DNA of 64,000 bases from Prochlorococcus marinus XMU1408 (GCF_003208055.1 NZ_QJUE01000002.1:372001-436000), one strand, 5' to 3'; numbered from the stretch's first letter, positions 18,539 to 28,416 are shown. Notes: generated from the letters alone by a model not told the origin. Made by a program: numbers and translations.

Positions 18539-19438
18539 TTAATCAATTAAAGATATCAATTCTTCCTCGTTAACAAGATAAACATTTTTGCAGAATTGAC
18601 ATGTAAGTTCTGCTTTCCCATCCTCCTTGATCATTTCCTCAAGTTCATGTTTCCCCAAGATCTTTAATGCTGATAGGCTTCTTTCCCTTGAGCATCTACA
18701 TTTAAAACGAACTTCTTGAGAAGAGCTAATAATATCTGAATGTGATTGATCAAGATCAGGAAAAACTTCTTCAATAAGAGAAATAAGGTTGTCCCCATTT
18801 TTATTTAATAACTCACTAAAAGAGTTAATTTCTTTACATCGATCTTCAAGTAAGGCTATCAATGAATAGTCTCGTTCTGCTTTAGGTAGTATTTGTGCTA
18901 ACAGTCCTCCGCTACAAACTATTCCATCCTGATTAATTCTTTCTCCAACAAACACAGCTGATGGTGTTTGTTCGGAATGTAATAAATAAGAAGCTATATC
19001 TTCACCTATCCCTCCGTTAATTAATTCAACTGTGCTGTTATGTGGCTCACCTTTCCCGTTATCTCTAATAACATGAAGATAGCCAATACCTGCAGCTTTT
19101 TTAAAATCAAATGTATAGTGATTATTTTTATTTTTAATTAGGTCTAATTCAAGACTTGGATCCCCTACGTATCCTCTCACACTTCCATCTCGACCTGCAT
19201 CAATAGTTAATCCTTTTAGTGGTCCATTTGAACTGAGCCTCAAAGTCACTCTTCCATGATTCACTTTCATTGAGCTTGCAAGCAAGAGACTTGCACTCAT
19301 CGCCCTACCTACAATTGCAGACGTTAGATATGAAAGAGAATGTCTTTCTTTTGCTTCTTTAGTTGATTCAGTTGTTGACACGGCGACTAGCCTGATCCCT
19401 CCTTTCGCAGCAGTAGCTCTAACTAGTAAATCTGTCAT
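18539..19438 (-). CDS. hslO: Hsp33 redox-regulated chaperone
   Basis: This 299-residue protein has the four zinc cysteines of Hsp33: C247-x-C249 (KCRCSRE) and C280-x2-C283 (TCQFCKN). Under oxidation they release zinc, form disulfides and turn on holdase activity. The N-terminal part has the family's [16 protein letters not shown] and [16 protein letters not shown]. It is followed 16 bases downstream in the transcript order by the ATPase gene's stop, i.e. the ABC gene lies just upstream on the same strand. Confidence 0.95.
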   Translation of the reverse strand: MTDLLVRATAAKGGIRLVAVSTTESTKEAKERHSLSYLTSAIVGRAMSASLLLASSMKVNHGRVTLRLSSNGPLKGLTIDAGRDGSVRGYVGDPSLELDLIKNKNNHYTFDFKKAAGIGYLHVIRDNGKGEPHNSTVELINGGIGEDIASYLLHSEQTPSAVFVGERINQDGIVCSGGLLAQILPKAERDYSLIALLEDRCKEINSFSELLNKNGDNLISLIEEVFPDLDQSHSDIISSSQEVRFKCRCSRERSLSALKILGKHELEEMIKEDGKAELTCQFCKNVYLVNEEELISLID

Positions 19439-19454
19439 TGATTAGTTAAATTGT

Positions 19455-20081
19455 TTACTTAGGGATAAGTTGACCATTGTGCAACTCATAATTGTCGGTA
19501 TTCAAATTTTTAAAAAGTTCGGGTTCATGAGTAACTATTAGGATTGTTTGCTTGTCTTTAAGCTTTGCGAGTAATTCTATAATTCCGTTTCTTACTGACC
19601 AATCTAAACCTGCTGTTGGCTCGTCCAATAAAAGTACTTTTGGACTTCTTAATAGTTGAACAGCAATAGCTAGTCGTCGTTGTTGTCCTCCACTAAGAGA
19701 TTCTGGCGGCTTCTTTAAATCTAAGTTGATTAATCCCACTTTTGTGAGAGCTGAAATTTGTTCTTCAGTCGTTAACCTCTTATGTCCAAGACGTAATTCT
19801 TGAGCTACCGATAATCCAAGAAAATATCTTTCTGGAAATTGAAAAACTAATCCACATAACCACCTGCGCTGACGTGCATTTAGAGGTTTGTTGAACCATG
19901 TGATCTCTCCTTTTTGATATCCCGAAAGACCGCTAATGATTTCTACTAATGTAGTTTTTCCACTTCCACTTGGTCCTCTAACTATTGTGATTTTTCCAGA
20001 ATTTGATTTTAAACACAAATCTCTAAGGATTGGCTTCTCTGATGTTGAGGGATGGTAATAAATATTTTTTAAACTAAGCAT
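19455..20081 (-). CDS. ABC transporter ATPase, ECF/CbiO-like
   Basis: This 208-residue ATPase has Walker A GPSGSGKTTL, a Q-loop of the ECF type (VFQFPERYFLG), signature LSGGQQRRLAIA, Walker B VLLLDEPTAGLD and switch histidine VTHE. The Q-loop aromatic/PE pattern is characteristic of EcfA/CbiO ATPases that energise vitamin or metal-ion uptake. No S or T component lies nearby. hslO starts 16 bases downstream, so they may be cotranscribed. Confidence 0.88.
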   Translation of the reverse strand: MLSLKNIYYHPSTSEKPILRDLCLKSNSGKITIVRGPSGSGKTTLVEIISGLSGYQKGEITWFNKPLNARQRRWLCGLVFQFPERYFLGLSVAQELRLGHKRLTTEEQISALTKVGLINLDLKKPPESLSGGQQRRLAIAVQLLRSPKVLLLDEPTAGLDWSVRNGIIELLAKLKDKQTILIVTHEPELFKNLNTDNYELHNGQLIPK

Positions 20082-20196
20082 TCTTTTTTATTGAGGCTTT
20101 GATCAATTAAATAAAGATTTTTTAATTTCCTTTAATCAATTTACATTAGATTATGTTTGATATCTTTTAGAGTTTCTTTTTTAAGATCTATTGTTT

Positions 20197-20646
20197 ATGG
20201 AAGTTCGATTTCGTGAAGTTGATCCTTTTAATTGTTGGATATGGCTTAGATATTCAGATGTCCCAAGTAAGGGAGAAAAAGAATACGTCGATGGTATTTT
20301 TGATTCTTGGTATGTGCTAGGCAGACTTGGGGGATTTAATTCTGAAAATTTGCAAACGCACGAAATGGGTTCTGATGTCAGTTGGATGAGCTATGAGAAT
20401 GATGATAACTCCTCTAGTCTTCCATCATTAATGCATAATCTTGGAGAATTTGAATTTAATGAGTGTTGGGCTAGATGTTGGGTCGATCTAGGTACTTCTG
20501 ACCTCATTGCAATTGATGTTTTGATAAATGTACTAAAACAAATGGATGTTGATGTTGTAAAAATAGAGGAACTAATTATCGGAGGAGAAAATCAAGATTG
20601 GCCAGTAGAAGAACATCCTGATGCAATTTTTTCTTCAACAGATTAA
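20197..20646 (+). CDS. DUF3531 family protein
   Basis: This 149-residue protein is found in cyanobacteria and plastids. Recognisable stretches are MEVRFREVDPFNCWIWLR, DGIFDSWYVLGRLGGFNSEN and WARCWVDLGTSDLIAID. The function is unknown. ATG 20197 is chosen over a TTG two codons earlier. rsmE follows after six bases, so it may be linked to rRNA modification. Confidence 0.87.
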   Translation: MEVRFREVDPFNCWIWLRYSDVPSKGEKEYVDGIFDSWYVLGRLGGFNSENLQTHEMGSDVSWMSYENDDNSSSLPSLMHNLGEFEFNECWARCWVDLGTSDLIAIDVLINVLKQMDVDVVKIEELIIGGENQDWPVEEHPDAIFSSTD

Positions 20647-20652
20647 TTTTCT

Positions 20653-21417
20653 ATGGCTGAGAAAAGAAGATTATTTGTAAATCCAAATCGATTAAATGAT
20701 GAAATCGATTCAAATGGAGAGTTGATTTTGACCTCTAATGAATCACATTATTTATCTAGGGTTATGAGGATGAGATCGGAAGATCTTTTAGAGGTTATTG
20801 ATGGAAAAGGTCATCTTTGGAATGCAAAAGTTGTTGGGAGAAAAACTATAAAACTTACCAATGGTTTATATAAACCTCTTCAAGTCGTTTCAAGAGAGAG
20901 ACCATTAATAGGCATTGCTGTAGTTATTCCTAAACAGGGGTTTGAAAACTTTTTGCAAATGAGTTCTGAAATAGGAGTTGACATTATTCAACCATTGATT
21001 TCAAAACGATCAGTAGTTAAAGAATGCAATAACGAAAAAATTATTAGATATCAAAAAATTATTCATGAAGCCGTTGAGCAATCTGAGAGACTCTGGAGTC
21101 CAGAACTAATGCAGGCATTGACATTTCCTAATTGGATAAATGATTTACCTTCCGAATCTCAAATAGGATTTGCCACAACTCGTATTGAAGAATTGCAGGA
21201 TTGTGTGAATTGGTTAAAAGAAAGATCACACAAAGTCAATCAAGTTTGGTTAGTAGTTGGTCCAGAGGGAGGCTGGAATAAAGATGAAGAGGCATTAGCT
21301 TTTGACTCTGGCTTATCTGGGGTGTCTATGGGAGAAAATATTTTGAGGACATCAACAGCTGCCGTAAGCGCATGTCAGCTAATGATTTCATGGAGAAGAC
21401 TTAAATCATCCCTTTAA
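20653..21417 (+). CDS. rsmE: 16S rRNA (uracil-1498-N3)-methyltransferase
   Basis: This 254-residue SPOUT enzyme has an N-terminal PUA-like part (HYLSRVMRMRSEDLLEVIDG) and the knotted C-terminal domain with WLVVGPEGGWNKDEEA and MGENILRTSTAAVSA, both diagnostic for RsmE. It methylates U1498 in the decoding region. Confidence 0.95.
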   Translation: MAEKRRLFVNPNRLNDEIDSNGELILTSNESHYLSRVMRMRSEDLLEVIDGKGHLWNAKVVGRKTIKLTNGLYKPLQVVSRERPLIGIAVVIPKQGFENFLQMSSEIGVDIIQPLISKRSVVKECNNEKIIRYQKIIHEAVEQSERLWSPELMQALTFPNWINDLPSESQIGFATTRIEELQDCVNWLKERSHKVNQVWLVVGPEGGWNKDEEALAFDSGLSGVSMGENILRTSTAAVSACQLMISWRRLKSSL

Positions 21418-21480
21418 GATTGAATATTTTTGATCATGAAACCGTCTATTGTTTAGAAATAGGCATGCTGATTAGCAACG

Positions 21481-22224
21481 ATGGCTAACTTCTCTTTCTT
21501 TAACAGTATTTGGATTAATGCTTTTTTGATTAATTTCTTGTTGATATTTTTGGGACATAGGCTTCCATTTTTAACTAAGAAAGGTTGGATTCATGCTGGA
21601 ATACTTGGAACACTTTTATTAGGATCTATTGGTTGGAATGGTTGGATATCAGTCTGTGTATATCTCTTGTTGGGAACTTTAGTTACAAAAATTGGATACA
21701 AAAATAAAGCTTCCCGAGGGATTGCTGAAGCCAGAGGTGGTCAACGTGGCCCTGAAAATGTATGGGGGTCTGCAGCAACAGGTTGCTCACTCGCTTTATT
21801 AAGTTGTCTTTGGCCGAATTTTTTAAATTTATTTATGGTAGGTTTTGCTTCTAGTTTCAGTGCAAAACTTTCCGATACTTTTTCAAGTGAAATTGGCAAA
21901 AGATTTGGTAAAAGAACTTTTCTAATTACGACTTTAAAGCCAGTATCACCAGGAACAGAGGGGGCAATAAGCATAGAAGGTTCGATGGCTGGTTTGTTAG
22001 GAAGTTTTATAATGACTGGCTTTATGCTTAATCTATCAATTATTTCTGGACTATCTGTTGCTTTTATAGTCTTCTTATCTGGCTATTTAGCCACTTTTTT
22101 GGAAAGTTATATTGGGGCAGTGGTGCAAAATAAGATTGATTGGATGACTAATGAATTAGTTAACTCTATCCAGACATCTATAGCCGCTATTATTTCTATC
22201 TTTTTATATTTGAATTTAATTTAA
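21481..22224 (+). CDS. DUF92/TIGR00297 membrane protein (VTE6-like)
   Basis: This 247-residue protein has six or so membrane segments and the family motifs SRGIAEARGGQRGPENVWGS, FSAKLSDTFSSEIGKRFG and KPVSPGTEGAISIEG. The plant relative VTE6 is a phytyl-phosphate kinase that recycles phytol from chlorophyll into tocopherol or phylloquinone. The same role is plausible here but not shown. It is convergent with the SGNH hydrolase, four bases apart. Confidence 0.88.
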   Translation: MANFSFFNSIWINAFLINFLLIFLGHRLPFLTKKGWIHAGILGTLLLGSIGWNGWISVCVYLLLGTLVTKIGYKNKASRGIAEARGGQRGPENVWGSAATGCSLALLSCLWPNFLNLFMVGFASSFSAKLSDTFSSEIGKRFGKRTFLITTLKPVSPGTEGAISIEGSMAGLLGSFIMTGFMLNLSIISGLSVAFIVFLSGYLATFLESYIGAVVQNKIDWMTNELVNSIQTSIAAIISIFLYLNLI

Positions 22225-22228
22225 ATAT

Positions 22229-22876
22229 TTATTTTAAATCAGCCCAATTCTTTAATGCTGTCCATTCATTAATTTGTTCATAAATCCATTTATGACCCTT
22301 AGTATTCAGATGTATTCCATCTGATGAGAGTAATTCTTTAAATGATAATAAGTTGATCATTTTTTCATGGATAGATAAAAATGGGACATTTAATTCTAAG
22401 CAAGTTTCTTCAATTTTATTTTCATACTTAGAACAAGCTTTATTTGAATACCAAAGACATTCTGCAAAAGGCATTGAGTCTTCATTAACAGGTGTTAACC
22501 CAAGAACCATTATATGCACTTCATTCTTGATTTCGTTTACTAATTGTTTTAAGCCAAATTTAAAAGCATCTTCGGAAAGTTGTGGTCTGCCATCTTTTCT
22601 TCCAATTCTAGCTGTATCATTTAATCCAATTGATAGCAAAATACCTTCAGGAACTTTTCTCCTTAACTCTCCCCTTGTTGCCCACTCATTCTTTAATCTT
22701 ATAGCAACTTTCTCTAATCCATCTCCTCTTACTCCAAGAGAATAAATGATAGGGGCACCGTCTAAATTTAACCAGTTTTGTCTTAATCTCTCAGACCATC
22801 CACCTCCCTCTCGATCTCCCCATCCGTAAACCCCACTATCTCCAATTATGATTAATTTTTTCTGATATTTATTCAT
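22229..22876 (-). CDS. SGNH/GDSL-family esterase
   Basis: This 215-residue hydrolase has block I LIIIGDSGVYGWGDREGGGW with the catalytic Ser, block III IGLNDTAR (Gly/Asn) and block V LLSSDGIHLNTKGH with the Asp/His pair. It should cleave an ester or O-acetyl group; the substrate is unknown. There is no signal peptide. Confidence 0.88.
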   Translation of the reverse strand: MNKYQKKLIIIGDSGVYGWGDREGGGWSERLRQNWLNLDGAPIIYSLGVRGDGLEKVAIRLKNEWATRGELRRKVPEGILLSIGLNDTARIGRKDGRPQLSEDAFKFGLKQLVNEIKNEVHIMVLGLTPVNEDSMPFAECLWYSNKACSKYENKIEETCLELNVPFLSIHEKMINLLSFKELLSSDGIHLNTKGHKWIYEQINEWTALKNWADLK

Positions 22877-22900
22877 AAGTCGATATGTTGAATAAAATAA

Positions 22901-24451
22901 CTAACTAATGAAATTGTTGGTTGAATTCTTTAACCAATAATTTTGAGAAGTGTTAAATAAAAATTCTCCTGACATTGTTAATAAAGAGAAAGTAGTAGTT
23001 ATTATAATGACTTGTGCCCAATCGAATGAGCTTAGTGATTCCTGTAATTGCCACCCTAATCCTACTCCTCCAACCGCACCTATAATTGCTGTTTCCTTTA
23101 GGATTACGTCACTTCTATATGCTCCATAAGCTAAGTAACTATTACTTTGGGGAGCTAATATTCCATAAAGTGTTGCTGATTTCTTGCTAGAACCATTGTT
23201 TTTAATTGCTCGATAAATACTTTTTTCTTGATTTAGTATGTTATCTGTAAGTAATCTTCCCATGACACCCATATGTGTAATTCCTAGTGATAATGCTGCT
23301 ACAGATATATTAGGATTAGTAAAAAGAAGAATAAGTATAGTGGTCAATGGAGGAGGTATCAATCTAAAGAAGATCCAAATAAGATTTTGCACTTCTAGAG
23401 GGAATTTACCTGGGAATAATACTAATAAAAGTGGAGGTGTCCCTATTGCAATCCCAGATGCGAGAAAAGTTATTAAAATTGTTGTGATGATTAGTTTAAA
23501 CAGAGGTAAGGTGTTAAATCCATTTCTTATCTCTACGAATGAAGGTAAATTTAAATACGAAAAGCTTAATGGAGTAAATATCTCAAAATTTAGCTTATAA
23601 AGCCAACTAATACCTAACGATAGAGATAGTGAAAATATTGAGATTGAAATTAAGAAAGACTTTTTCAAACTAATATTTTCAGATAAATAACTTCTTAAAA
23701 ATCTTATAAATTTCTCTAATAAAATCATTACTAACCAAAGCATCCACAAACAAGTCCACATTTCATTGAATTCAAAGGATTTTAAAGTTAAATATAGTTC
23801 TGTTCCTATACCTCCTAATCCAAATATTCCAAGTAATGTTACACCTCTAATTGCACATTCAAATCTGTAACTTCCATATGTAGATACGATAGGTATTAAC
23901 TTTGGTAGTAGAATAGTTATAAATGAGATCATAAAATTAGATCCAGTTTGCTTAATTGCTTTTAGAGGTTGTATGTCAAAACTATCTAGTTGCTCAGAAA
24001 TTACTCTTGCTGTTAAGGCTGAATAGGGAATGACTATAGATATAATTGCCACCCAAATATTCAAACCTAAAATTTGTATAAATAGCAAGCCCCAGACTAC
24101 TTCATGTATTGATCTTGGAATTGCTAATGAGTATTTTATTAATTTACCTAAATAAGAAAATTTAGGAATACTTTTCCAAAATAAATCTGTAGATAGTACA
24201 CCTAAAAGAATTCCAATAAGCATACTTATAACCCAGCTAGTTAAAGCAGTAGCAATTGTTATTTGAAGTCCTTCCCATGCGCTTTTAACTACTTCTTGAT
24301 TGAACGATGGTTTTATTGCTGAGCTTATGAATTGAAATATGATATTTAGACCCCCAATATGAAATCCTTTTATGATTTCTATTAGAATGGGAATGTAGGC
24401 TATTGATGGGATTAATGTTAATAAAGTTGATACTGGTTTTATTAATTTCAT
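22901..24451 (-). CDS. phnE: Phosphonate/phosphite-type ABC permease, two PhnE domains fused
   Basis: This 516-residue membrane protein holds two PhnE-like permease units. The first ends in GIFGLGGIGTELYLTLKSFE, the second in GAVGGVGLGWQLQESLSSFD. EAA-type loops lie before each. Fusion of two units in one chain is known for Prochlorococcus phnE. It is the last gene of phnD-phnC-phnE and starts 6 bases after phnC. Confidence 0.88.
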   Translation of the reverse strand: MKLIKPVSTLLTLIPSIAYIPILIEIIKGFHIGGLNIIFQFISSAIKPSFNQEVVKSAWEGLQITIATALTSWVISMLIGILLGVLSTDLFWKSIPKFSYLGKLIKYSLAIPRSIHEVVWGLLFIQILGLNIWVAIISIVIPYSALTARVISEQLDSFDIQPLKAIKQTGSNFMISFITILLPKLIPIVSTYGSYRFECAIRGVTLLGIFGLGGIGTELYLTLKSFEFNEMWTCLWMLWLVMILLEKFIRFLRSYLSENISLKKSFLISISIFSLSLSLGISWLYKLNFEIFTPLSFSYLNLPSFVEIRNGFNTLPLFKLIITTILITFLASGIAIGTPPLLLVLFPGKFPLEVQNLIWIFFRLIPPPLTTILILLFTNPNISVAALSLGITHMGVMGRLLTDNILNQEKSIYRAIKNNGSSKKSATLYGILAPQSNSYLAYGAYRSDVILKETAIIGAVGGVGLGWQLQESLSSFDWAQVIIITTTFSLLTMSGEFLFNTSQNYWLKNSTNNFIS

Positions 24452-24457
24452 TATGAA

Positions 24458-25192
24458 TTAAAATAGCCAATCAAACTCTGATTGATTAATATTATGAATT
24501 TCTCTATCTATTGCAATCTCTCCATCTTTTAACCCAATAACTCTATTGAAATTATTTATTAAATATATTTGGTGGAGACTTATAAGTATGGTCTCAGGGA
24601 TTTTAATTCTATGATAATTTTTTTGATTAACAAATAAATTTAAGATATTTGTTGATAATAGAGGGTCTAAATTTGAGAAAGGTTCGTCTCCAAGAAGAAT
24701 CTCTGGCTCTTGTCTTAAAAGACGTGCAATTGCTATTCTTTTTTTTTGCCCACCAGAAAGTTTATTTATATTGGAATAAATAGTTTTTTTAGGCAGAGAG
24801 ACTGCTGCCAGGCATTCTTGGCATAAACCTTTTTCTAAAACTCCTAGGAGATTTTTTAAAGCCCATATAAAATTGTGTTTACCTAGTGCACCGCAGTTTA
24901 TATTCTGAGCGACATTTAGCTCTTCTATTAAAGATAAATCCTGCCATATAGTTCCTATTTTTGTCGACTCAATATTTGAGATATTGTTAATGTTAGAACC
25001 TTTCCATATTACATCCCCTTCGTTTGGGATTAGTGATCCATTCGCGATCGAGATTAATGTACTTTTGCCAGAGCCACTCTTGCCAATAAGCGCTATCTTC
25101 TCACCTTGATGTATTGTTAAATTAATATCTTTTACTCTAATACTTTCTTTACTACTATGGTTTATATTCTTTAATTCTAGTAACTTATTCAC
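24458..25192 (-). CDS. phnC: Phosphonate/phosphite-type ABC ATPase
   Basis: This 244-residue ATPase has Walker A ALIGKSGSGKSTL, Q-loop IGTIWQDLSLIEELNV, signature LSGGQKKRIAIARLL, Walker B ILLGDEPFSNLD and a switch region SLHQ. It energises PhnE. A GTG start overlaps the phnD stop by four bases (GTGA), showing translational coupling. Confidence 0.9.
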   Translation of the reverse strand: MNKLLELKNINHSSKESIRVKDINLTIHQGEKIALIGKSGSGKSTLISIANGSLIPNEGDVIWKGSNINNISNIESTKIGTIWQDLSLIEELNVAQNINCGALGKHNFIWALKNLLGVLEKGLCQECLAAVSLPKKTIYSNINKLSGGQKKRIAIARLLRQEPEILLGDEPFSNLDPLLSTNILNLFVNQKNYHRIKIPETILISLHQIYLINNFNRVIGLKDGEIAIDREIHNINQSEFDWLF

Positions 25193-26100
25193 TTAATCTT
25201 TCCAATTTCTCTAGCTACCTTTTCTATTTTATTATAATTCTCATTTTTTGATATTATAAATTTCTTTGCGCTAAATAATTCGAGAATTTGTTTTTGTTTT
25301 TTTGACTTTTCATTGAAACGTAAAAATACTTTTGTAAGCTCTTTCGTAAAACCTTTTTTGAACTTTTTATCTAGGTTTCCTTGAGCAAGCCAATGATAAT
25401 TATGATAAGAAGGAGTCTTCCAAATCACAAAGACTTTTGAGGGGTCCACGCGTCCTCTCTCAAGATTTCTCTTCCATACTTCTTCGCTAAGAGCACCTGC
25501 CTCATATGAACCACTTTGCACAAGCATTAATGTTGCATCGTGGCTACCACTAAAGCCTGGGCTTGCACCTTTGAAATCTTTAAGTTGAACACCTGCTTTG
25601 TTTAAAAAATATTGTGGCATCAATCTTCCTGATGTTGAACTTTCAGAGCCAAAAGTAAAACGCTTGCCTTTTAGTGTTTTTAAGTCATTTATGTTATTTA
25701 TTTTTTGGATTGAACTTTTCTTGTTTGCAATAAAAATACTATGGAATTTTTCATCAATATCTCTTTGTGCTATTACCTTGGATCCTTTGGTTTGAAGTCT
25801 TGCTTGTAAACCCGTTAAAGCACCGAACCATACCAAATCTAAATTCCCGGTCCTAAAAGCTGTTACAGCTGCAGCATAATTAGTAACTGGTTTATAACGG
25901 ACTTGAATATTGAGCTGCTCGCTTAATTCTGAGGATAATACTTTATATAGACGATTCAGGTGCTCTGGGTTTTGATCTGGTATCGCCCCAATGCGAAGTA
26001 TTTCCTCTGCTTTTAATGAACCAATATTAGATAAATTAAATATTGATAAGAGAGCAATAGTTATTTTCATGAATTTGATTGCTCTTGGTGCTTGATGCAT
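25189..26100 (-). CDS. phnD: Phosphonate/phosphite-type periplasmic binding protein
   Basis: This 303-residue binding protein has an N-terminal export signal (KITIALLSIFNLSNIGSLKA) followed by LRIGAIPDQNPEHLNRLYK. The ligand pocket shows the PhnD pattern TAFRTGNLDLVWFG, FTFGSESSTSGRLMPQYFL and GSYEAGALSEEVWKR. Some Prochlorococcus PhnD proteins bind phosphite better than phosphonates. No C-P lyase or phosphite dehydrogenase is in the window, so the ligand is open. The start is either ATG 26100 or the ATG ten codons later. Confidence 0.9.
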   Translation of the reverse strand: MHQAPRAIKFMKITIALLSIFNLSNIGSLKAEEILRIGAIPDQNPEHLNRLYKVLSSELSEQLNIQVRYKPVTNYAAAVTAFRTGNLDLVWFGALTGLQARLQTKGSKVIAQRDIDEKFHSIFIANKKSSIQKINNINDLKTLKGKRFTFGSESSTSGRLMPQYFLNKAGVQLKDFKGASPGFSGSHDATLMLVQSGSYEAGALSEEVWKRNLERGRVDPSKVFVIWKTPSYHNYHWLAQGNLDKKFKKGFTKELTKVFLRFNEKSKKQKQILELFSAKKFIISKNENYNKIEKVAREIGKIK

Positions 26101-26120
26101 TTTTTTTTAATTTAAAAAAT

Positions 26121-27299
26121 CTAAAAATCATTTAAAAATGTTTCTAACCTATCAACCCCATCGTTGATCATTTGATTTGAGGATGCATATGAAATTCTTA
26201 TACATTTGTCATCTCCGAAAGCAATCCCTGGAACTATTGCTAGGCCAACCTTTTCTAGTGCCAATTTACAGAAAGTTATTGAATCGATATCCTCTAGATT
26301 AATTTCTGGGAAAACATAGAAAGCTCCAGTAGGAGGGACAAAAGAAATATTTTTTATTTTTTTTAGTCTTTCTGTTATCAATAACCTCCTTTTGTTATAA
26401 ATTGCTGCCATTTCATGAACGCAATCTTTTGAACCCTGAAGTGCGGCAATAGCTCCTTTTTGAGCAAAACTACATACATTGCTTGTACTTTGACTTTGTA
26501 AAGCAATGGCTTTCTTTATTACCTCTGTATTTCCTGTTAGGTATCCAATCCTCCAGCCAGTCATTGCCCAAGCCTTGGCAAAACCGTTGACTGTGAAAAT
26601 TCTATTTTTTAAATCTGGTGCTATTTTTGCGAAACTGTGATGAACTTGATTTGGAGAAATAAGAAATTCATAAATTTCATCACTCATTAAAAAAATTCTT
26701 GGGTGTCTTCTTAAAAACTCAGAAATAGTATTCATTTCTTGCTCGGTTAAAATGCAGCCTGTTGGATTACTTGGAGAGTTAATAATTAATAACCTTGTTT
26801 TTTCAGTTACGTTTTCTTCTAGAGAATTGATATCTATTTTGAAATTATCTTTAGTTGAGGATTTAATTTTAATTGGCTTGGCACCAGCTAAAAGAGTTAT
26901 CTCTGGATAACTAAGCCAATATGGCGCGGGTATGAGGACTTCATCTCCAGGATTCAAAACTACTTGAAATAAATTGTATATTGCTTGTTTTCCTCCATTA
27001 GTTACTAAAACATTATCTATTTTTGTTGGGACTTTATTTATATCTGATTGTTTTTGCGCAATGGCTTCTCTTAATTCAGGATCTCCAGCGGCAGGCCCAT
27101 AACGAGTTTTCCCGTCTTTTAATGCTTTTAGAGTTGCATCGATAATAAATTCAGGGGTATCGAAGTCAGGTTCCCCTGCGCTTAAACTACAAATATTTTT
27201 ACCCTCTGCTTTCAAAGCTTTAGCTTTTGCGCTGATCTCAAGAGTTAGAGAAGGTTTTATGGAGAGAGCTCTTATAGATATCTGTGATTTGTCAGTCAT
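26121..27299 (-). CDS. aspC: Class I/II PLP aminotransferase (aspartate aminotransferase)
   Basis: This 392-residue fold-type I enzyme has the PLP lysine in NGFAKAWAMTGWRIGYL, the cofactor Asp/Tyr in LMSDEIYE, NSPSNPTGC and the substrate Arg in DDKCIRISYASS. It moves amino groups between aspartate or a related acid and 2-oxoglutarate; prephenate may also be a substrate in this subgroup. It lies 21 bases upstream of phnD. Confidence 0.9.
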   Translation of the reverse strand: MTDKSQISIRALSIKPSLTLEISAKAKALKAEGKNICSLSAGEPDFDTPEFIIDATLKALKDGKTRYGPAAGDPELREAIAQKQSDINKVPTKIDNVLVTNGGKQAIYNLFQVVLNPGDEVLIPAPYWLSYPEITLLAGAKPIKIKSSTKDNFKIDINSLEENVTEKTRLLIINSPSNPTGCILTEQEMNTISEFLRRHPRIFLMSDEIYEFLISPNQVHHSFAKIAPDLKNRIFTVNGFAKAWAMTGWRIGYLTGNTEVIKKAIALQSQSTSNVCSFAQKGAIAALQGSKDCVHEMAAIYNKRRLLITERLKKIKNISFVPPTGAFYVFPEINLEDIDSITFCKLALEKVGLAIVPGIAFGDDKCIRISYASSNQMINDGVDRLETFLNDF

Positions 27300-27333
27300 C
27301 TTCGAAGCATAACTTCAAAATGTTTTTCTTAGA

Positions 27334-27350
27334 TTCACTTTTAAAGTGAA
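27334..27350. promoter_or_regulatory. Palindrome between divergent genes
   Basis: TTCACTTT and AAAGTGAA are exact inverted copies around one base, midway between aspC (minus) and the VOC gene (plus). The place and symmetry suit an operator, but no factor can be named. Confidence 0.35.
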
Positions 27351-27390
27351 GTGACCTAATTACAAATTTACTACTTAATCTGATACTTGC

Positions 27391-27804
27391 ATGCCTTTGA
27401 TGAACATAAATTTTGTAATTGATTCAGAAAACCCTAAAGATTTGTCTTGTTTTTATGCCAAAATCAATTCTGACAAGGCAAAAAAAGGTTTTAACTCAAA
27501 TCATTATTTTATTTCATTAAGCAGTCGATCTAAAATACATTTTTATCGTTCTAATAAAAATCGTGATTACCAAAGGGAAGGAAACATAACTTCGTTATGT
27601 TTTCAAGGTGAACCTTCTAAAGATCCAGGTCAAATTATTGAAAGGTGGACGTCTGAGATATTAAAAATAGGAGGAAGAGTGATGGGAAAATCTAAATTAG
27701 CAAAGTTTGGATCTGAGCAATGGATGCTTGATCCAGAAGGTAATCAATTCTTGATTTTGGTACCTTATCTTTCGAATGGTTCTGATATGGATGCTCTGAT
27801 GTGA
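27391..27804 (+). CDS. VOC/glyoxalase-like domain protein
   Basis: This 137-residue protein has the beta-alpha-beta-beta-beta pattern of the vicinal oxygen chelate fold: NINFVIDSENPKDLSCFY, SKIHFYRSNKNRDY, and the closing FGSEQWMLDPEGNQFLILVPYL. Metal ligands are not obvious, so enzymatic activity is uncertain. Its stop overlaps the next gene's GTG start (ATGTGA), so the two are translationally coupled. Confidence 0.78.
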   Translation: MPLMNINFVIDSENPKDLSCFYAKINSDKAKKGFNSNHYFISLSSRSKIHFYRSNKNRDYQREGNITSLCFQGEPSKDPGQIIERWTSEILKIGGRVMGKSKLAKFGSEQWMLDPEGNQFLILVPYLSNGSDMDALM

Positions 27805-28364
27805 CAAAAAAAATAAGTCCAGCAAAAGAATTTGAAGAAGGTTTTGTTTTCTTTAATTCTACAAAAAAAATTGTTGTAGCAAGGGGAAACCCCCAAGCCC
27901 AGTTAATGATTATTGGAGAAGCCCCAGGAGCAAAGGAAGATGAAATAGGAAAACCTTTTGTCGGAAGGTCTGGAAAATTACTTGATAAATTGCTTCAAAA
28001 TGTCGGGATTGATATCAACCAAGATGTTTATTTTTGCAACGTGGTCAAATGTAGACCTCCTAAAAATAGACGTCCAACTAAAACTGAAATCAAAGAAAAT
28101 CTTCCCTGGTTGTACCAACAAATAAAACTTGTAAATCCATTAGTTATAGTTCTTGTTGGAGCAACAGCATTAGAAGCGATTTTAAAAATTAAGTCTCCAA
28201 TAAGCATTCTTAGGGGGAAATGGATTAATTGGGAGGAAAGACTCGTTATGCCTGTTTTTCATCCATCTTATTTACTTAGGAATCCATCAAAAGAGGAAGG
28301 TACTCCGATGAGTTTAACTAAATTGGATTTTTTGAAAATTAAGGAAAAAATTGATTTTTTATAA
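27801..28364 (+). CDS. Family 4/5-type uracil-DNA glycosylase lacking most Fe-S cysteines
   Basis: This 187-residue enzyme has motif A IIGEAPGAKEDEIGKPFVGR, the VVKCRPPKNRRPT segment and motif B VMPVFHPSYLLRNPS. It removes uracil from DNA. Family members normally hold a 4Fe-4S cluster through four cysteines: two near the N-terminus, one in KCRPP and one in the next helix. Here the N-terminal pair (FEEGFVFFNSTKK) and the last one (EIKENLPWLYQQI) are gone, so only one remains. A GTG start overlaps the VOC gene. Confidence 0.88.
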   Translation: MTKKISPAKEFEEGFVFFNSTKKIVVARGNPQAQLMIIGEAPGAKEDEIGKPFVGRSGKLLDKLLQNVGIDINQDVYFCNVVKCRPPKNRRPTKTEIKENLPWLYQQIKLVNPLVIVLVGATALEAILKIKSPISILRGKWINWEERLVMPVFHPSYLLRNPSKEEGTPMSLTKLDFLKIKEKIDFL

Positions 28365-28416
28365 TAGCCCTTAAATATGTCATTCTTATTTATTAAAGAG
28401 GCTCAATTGTTAACTC

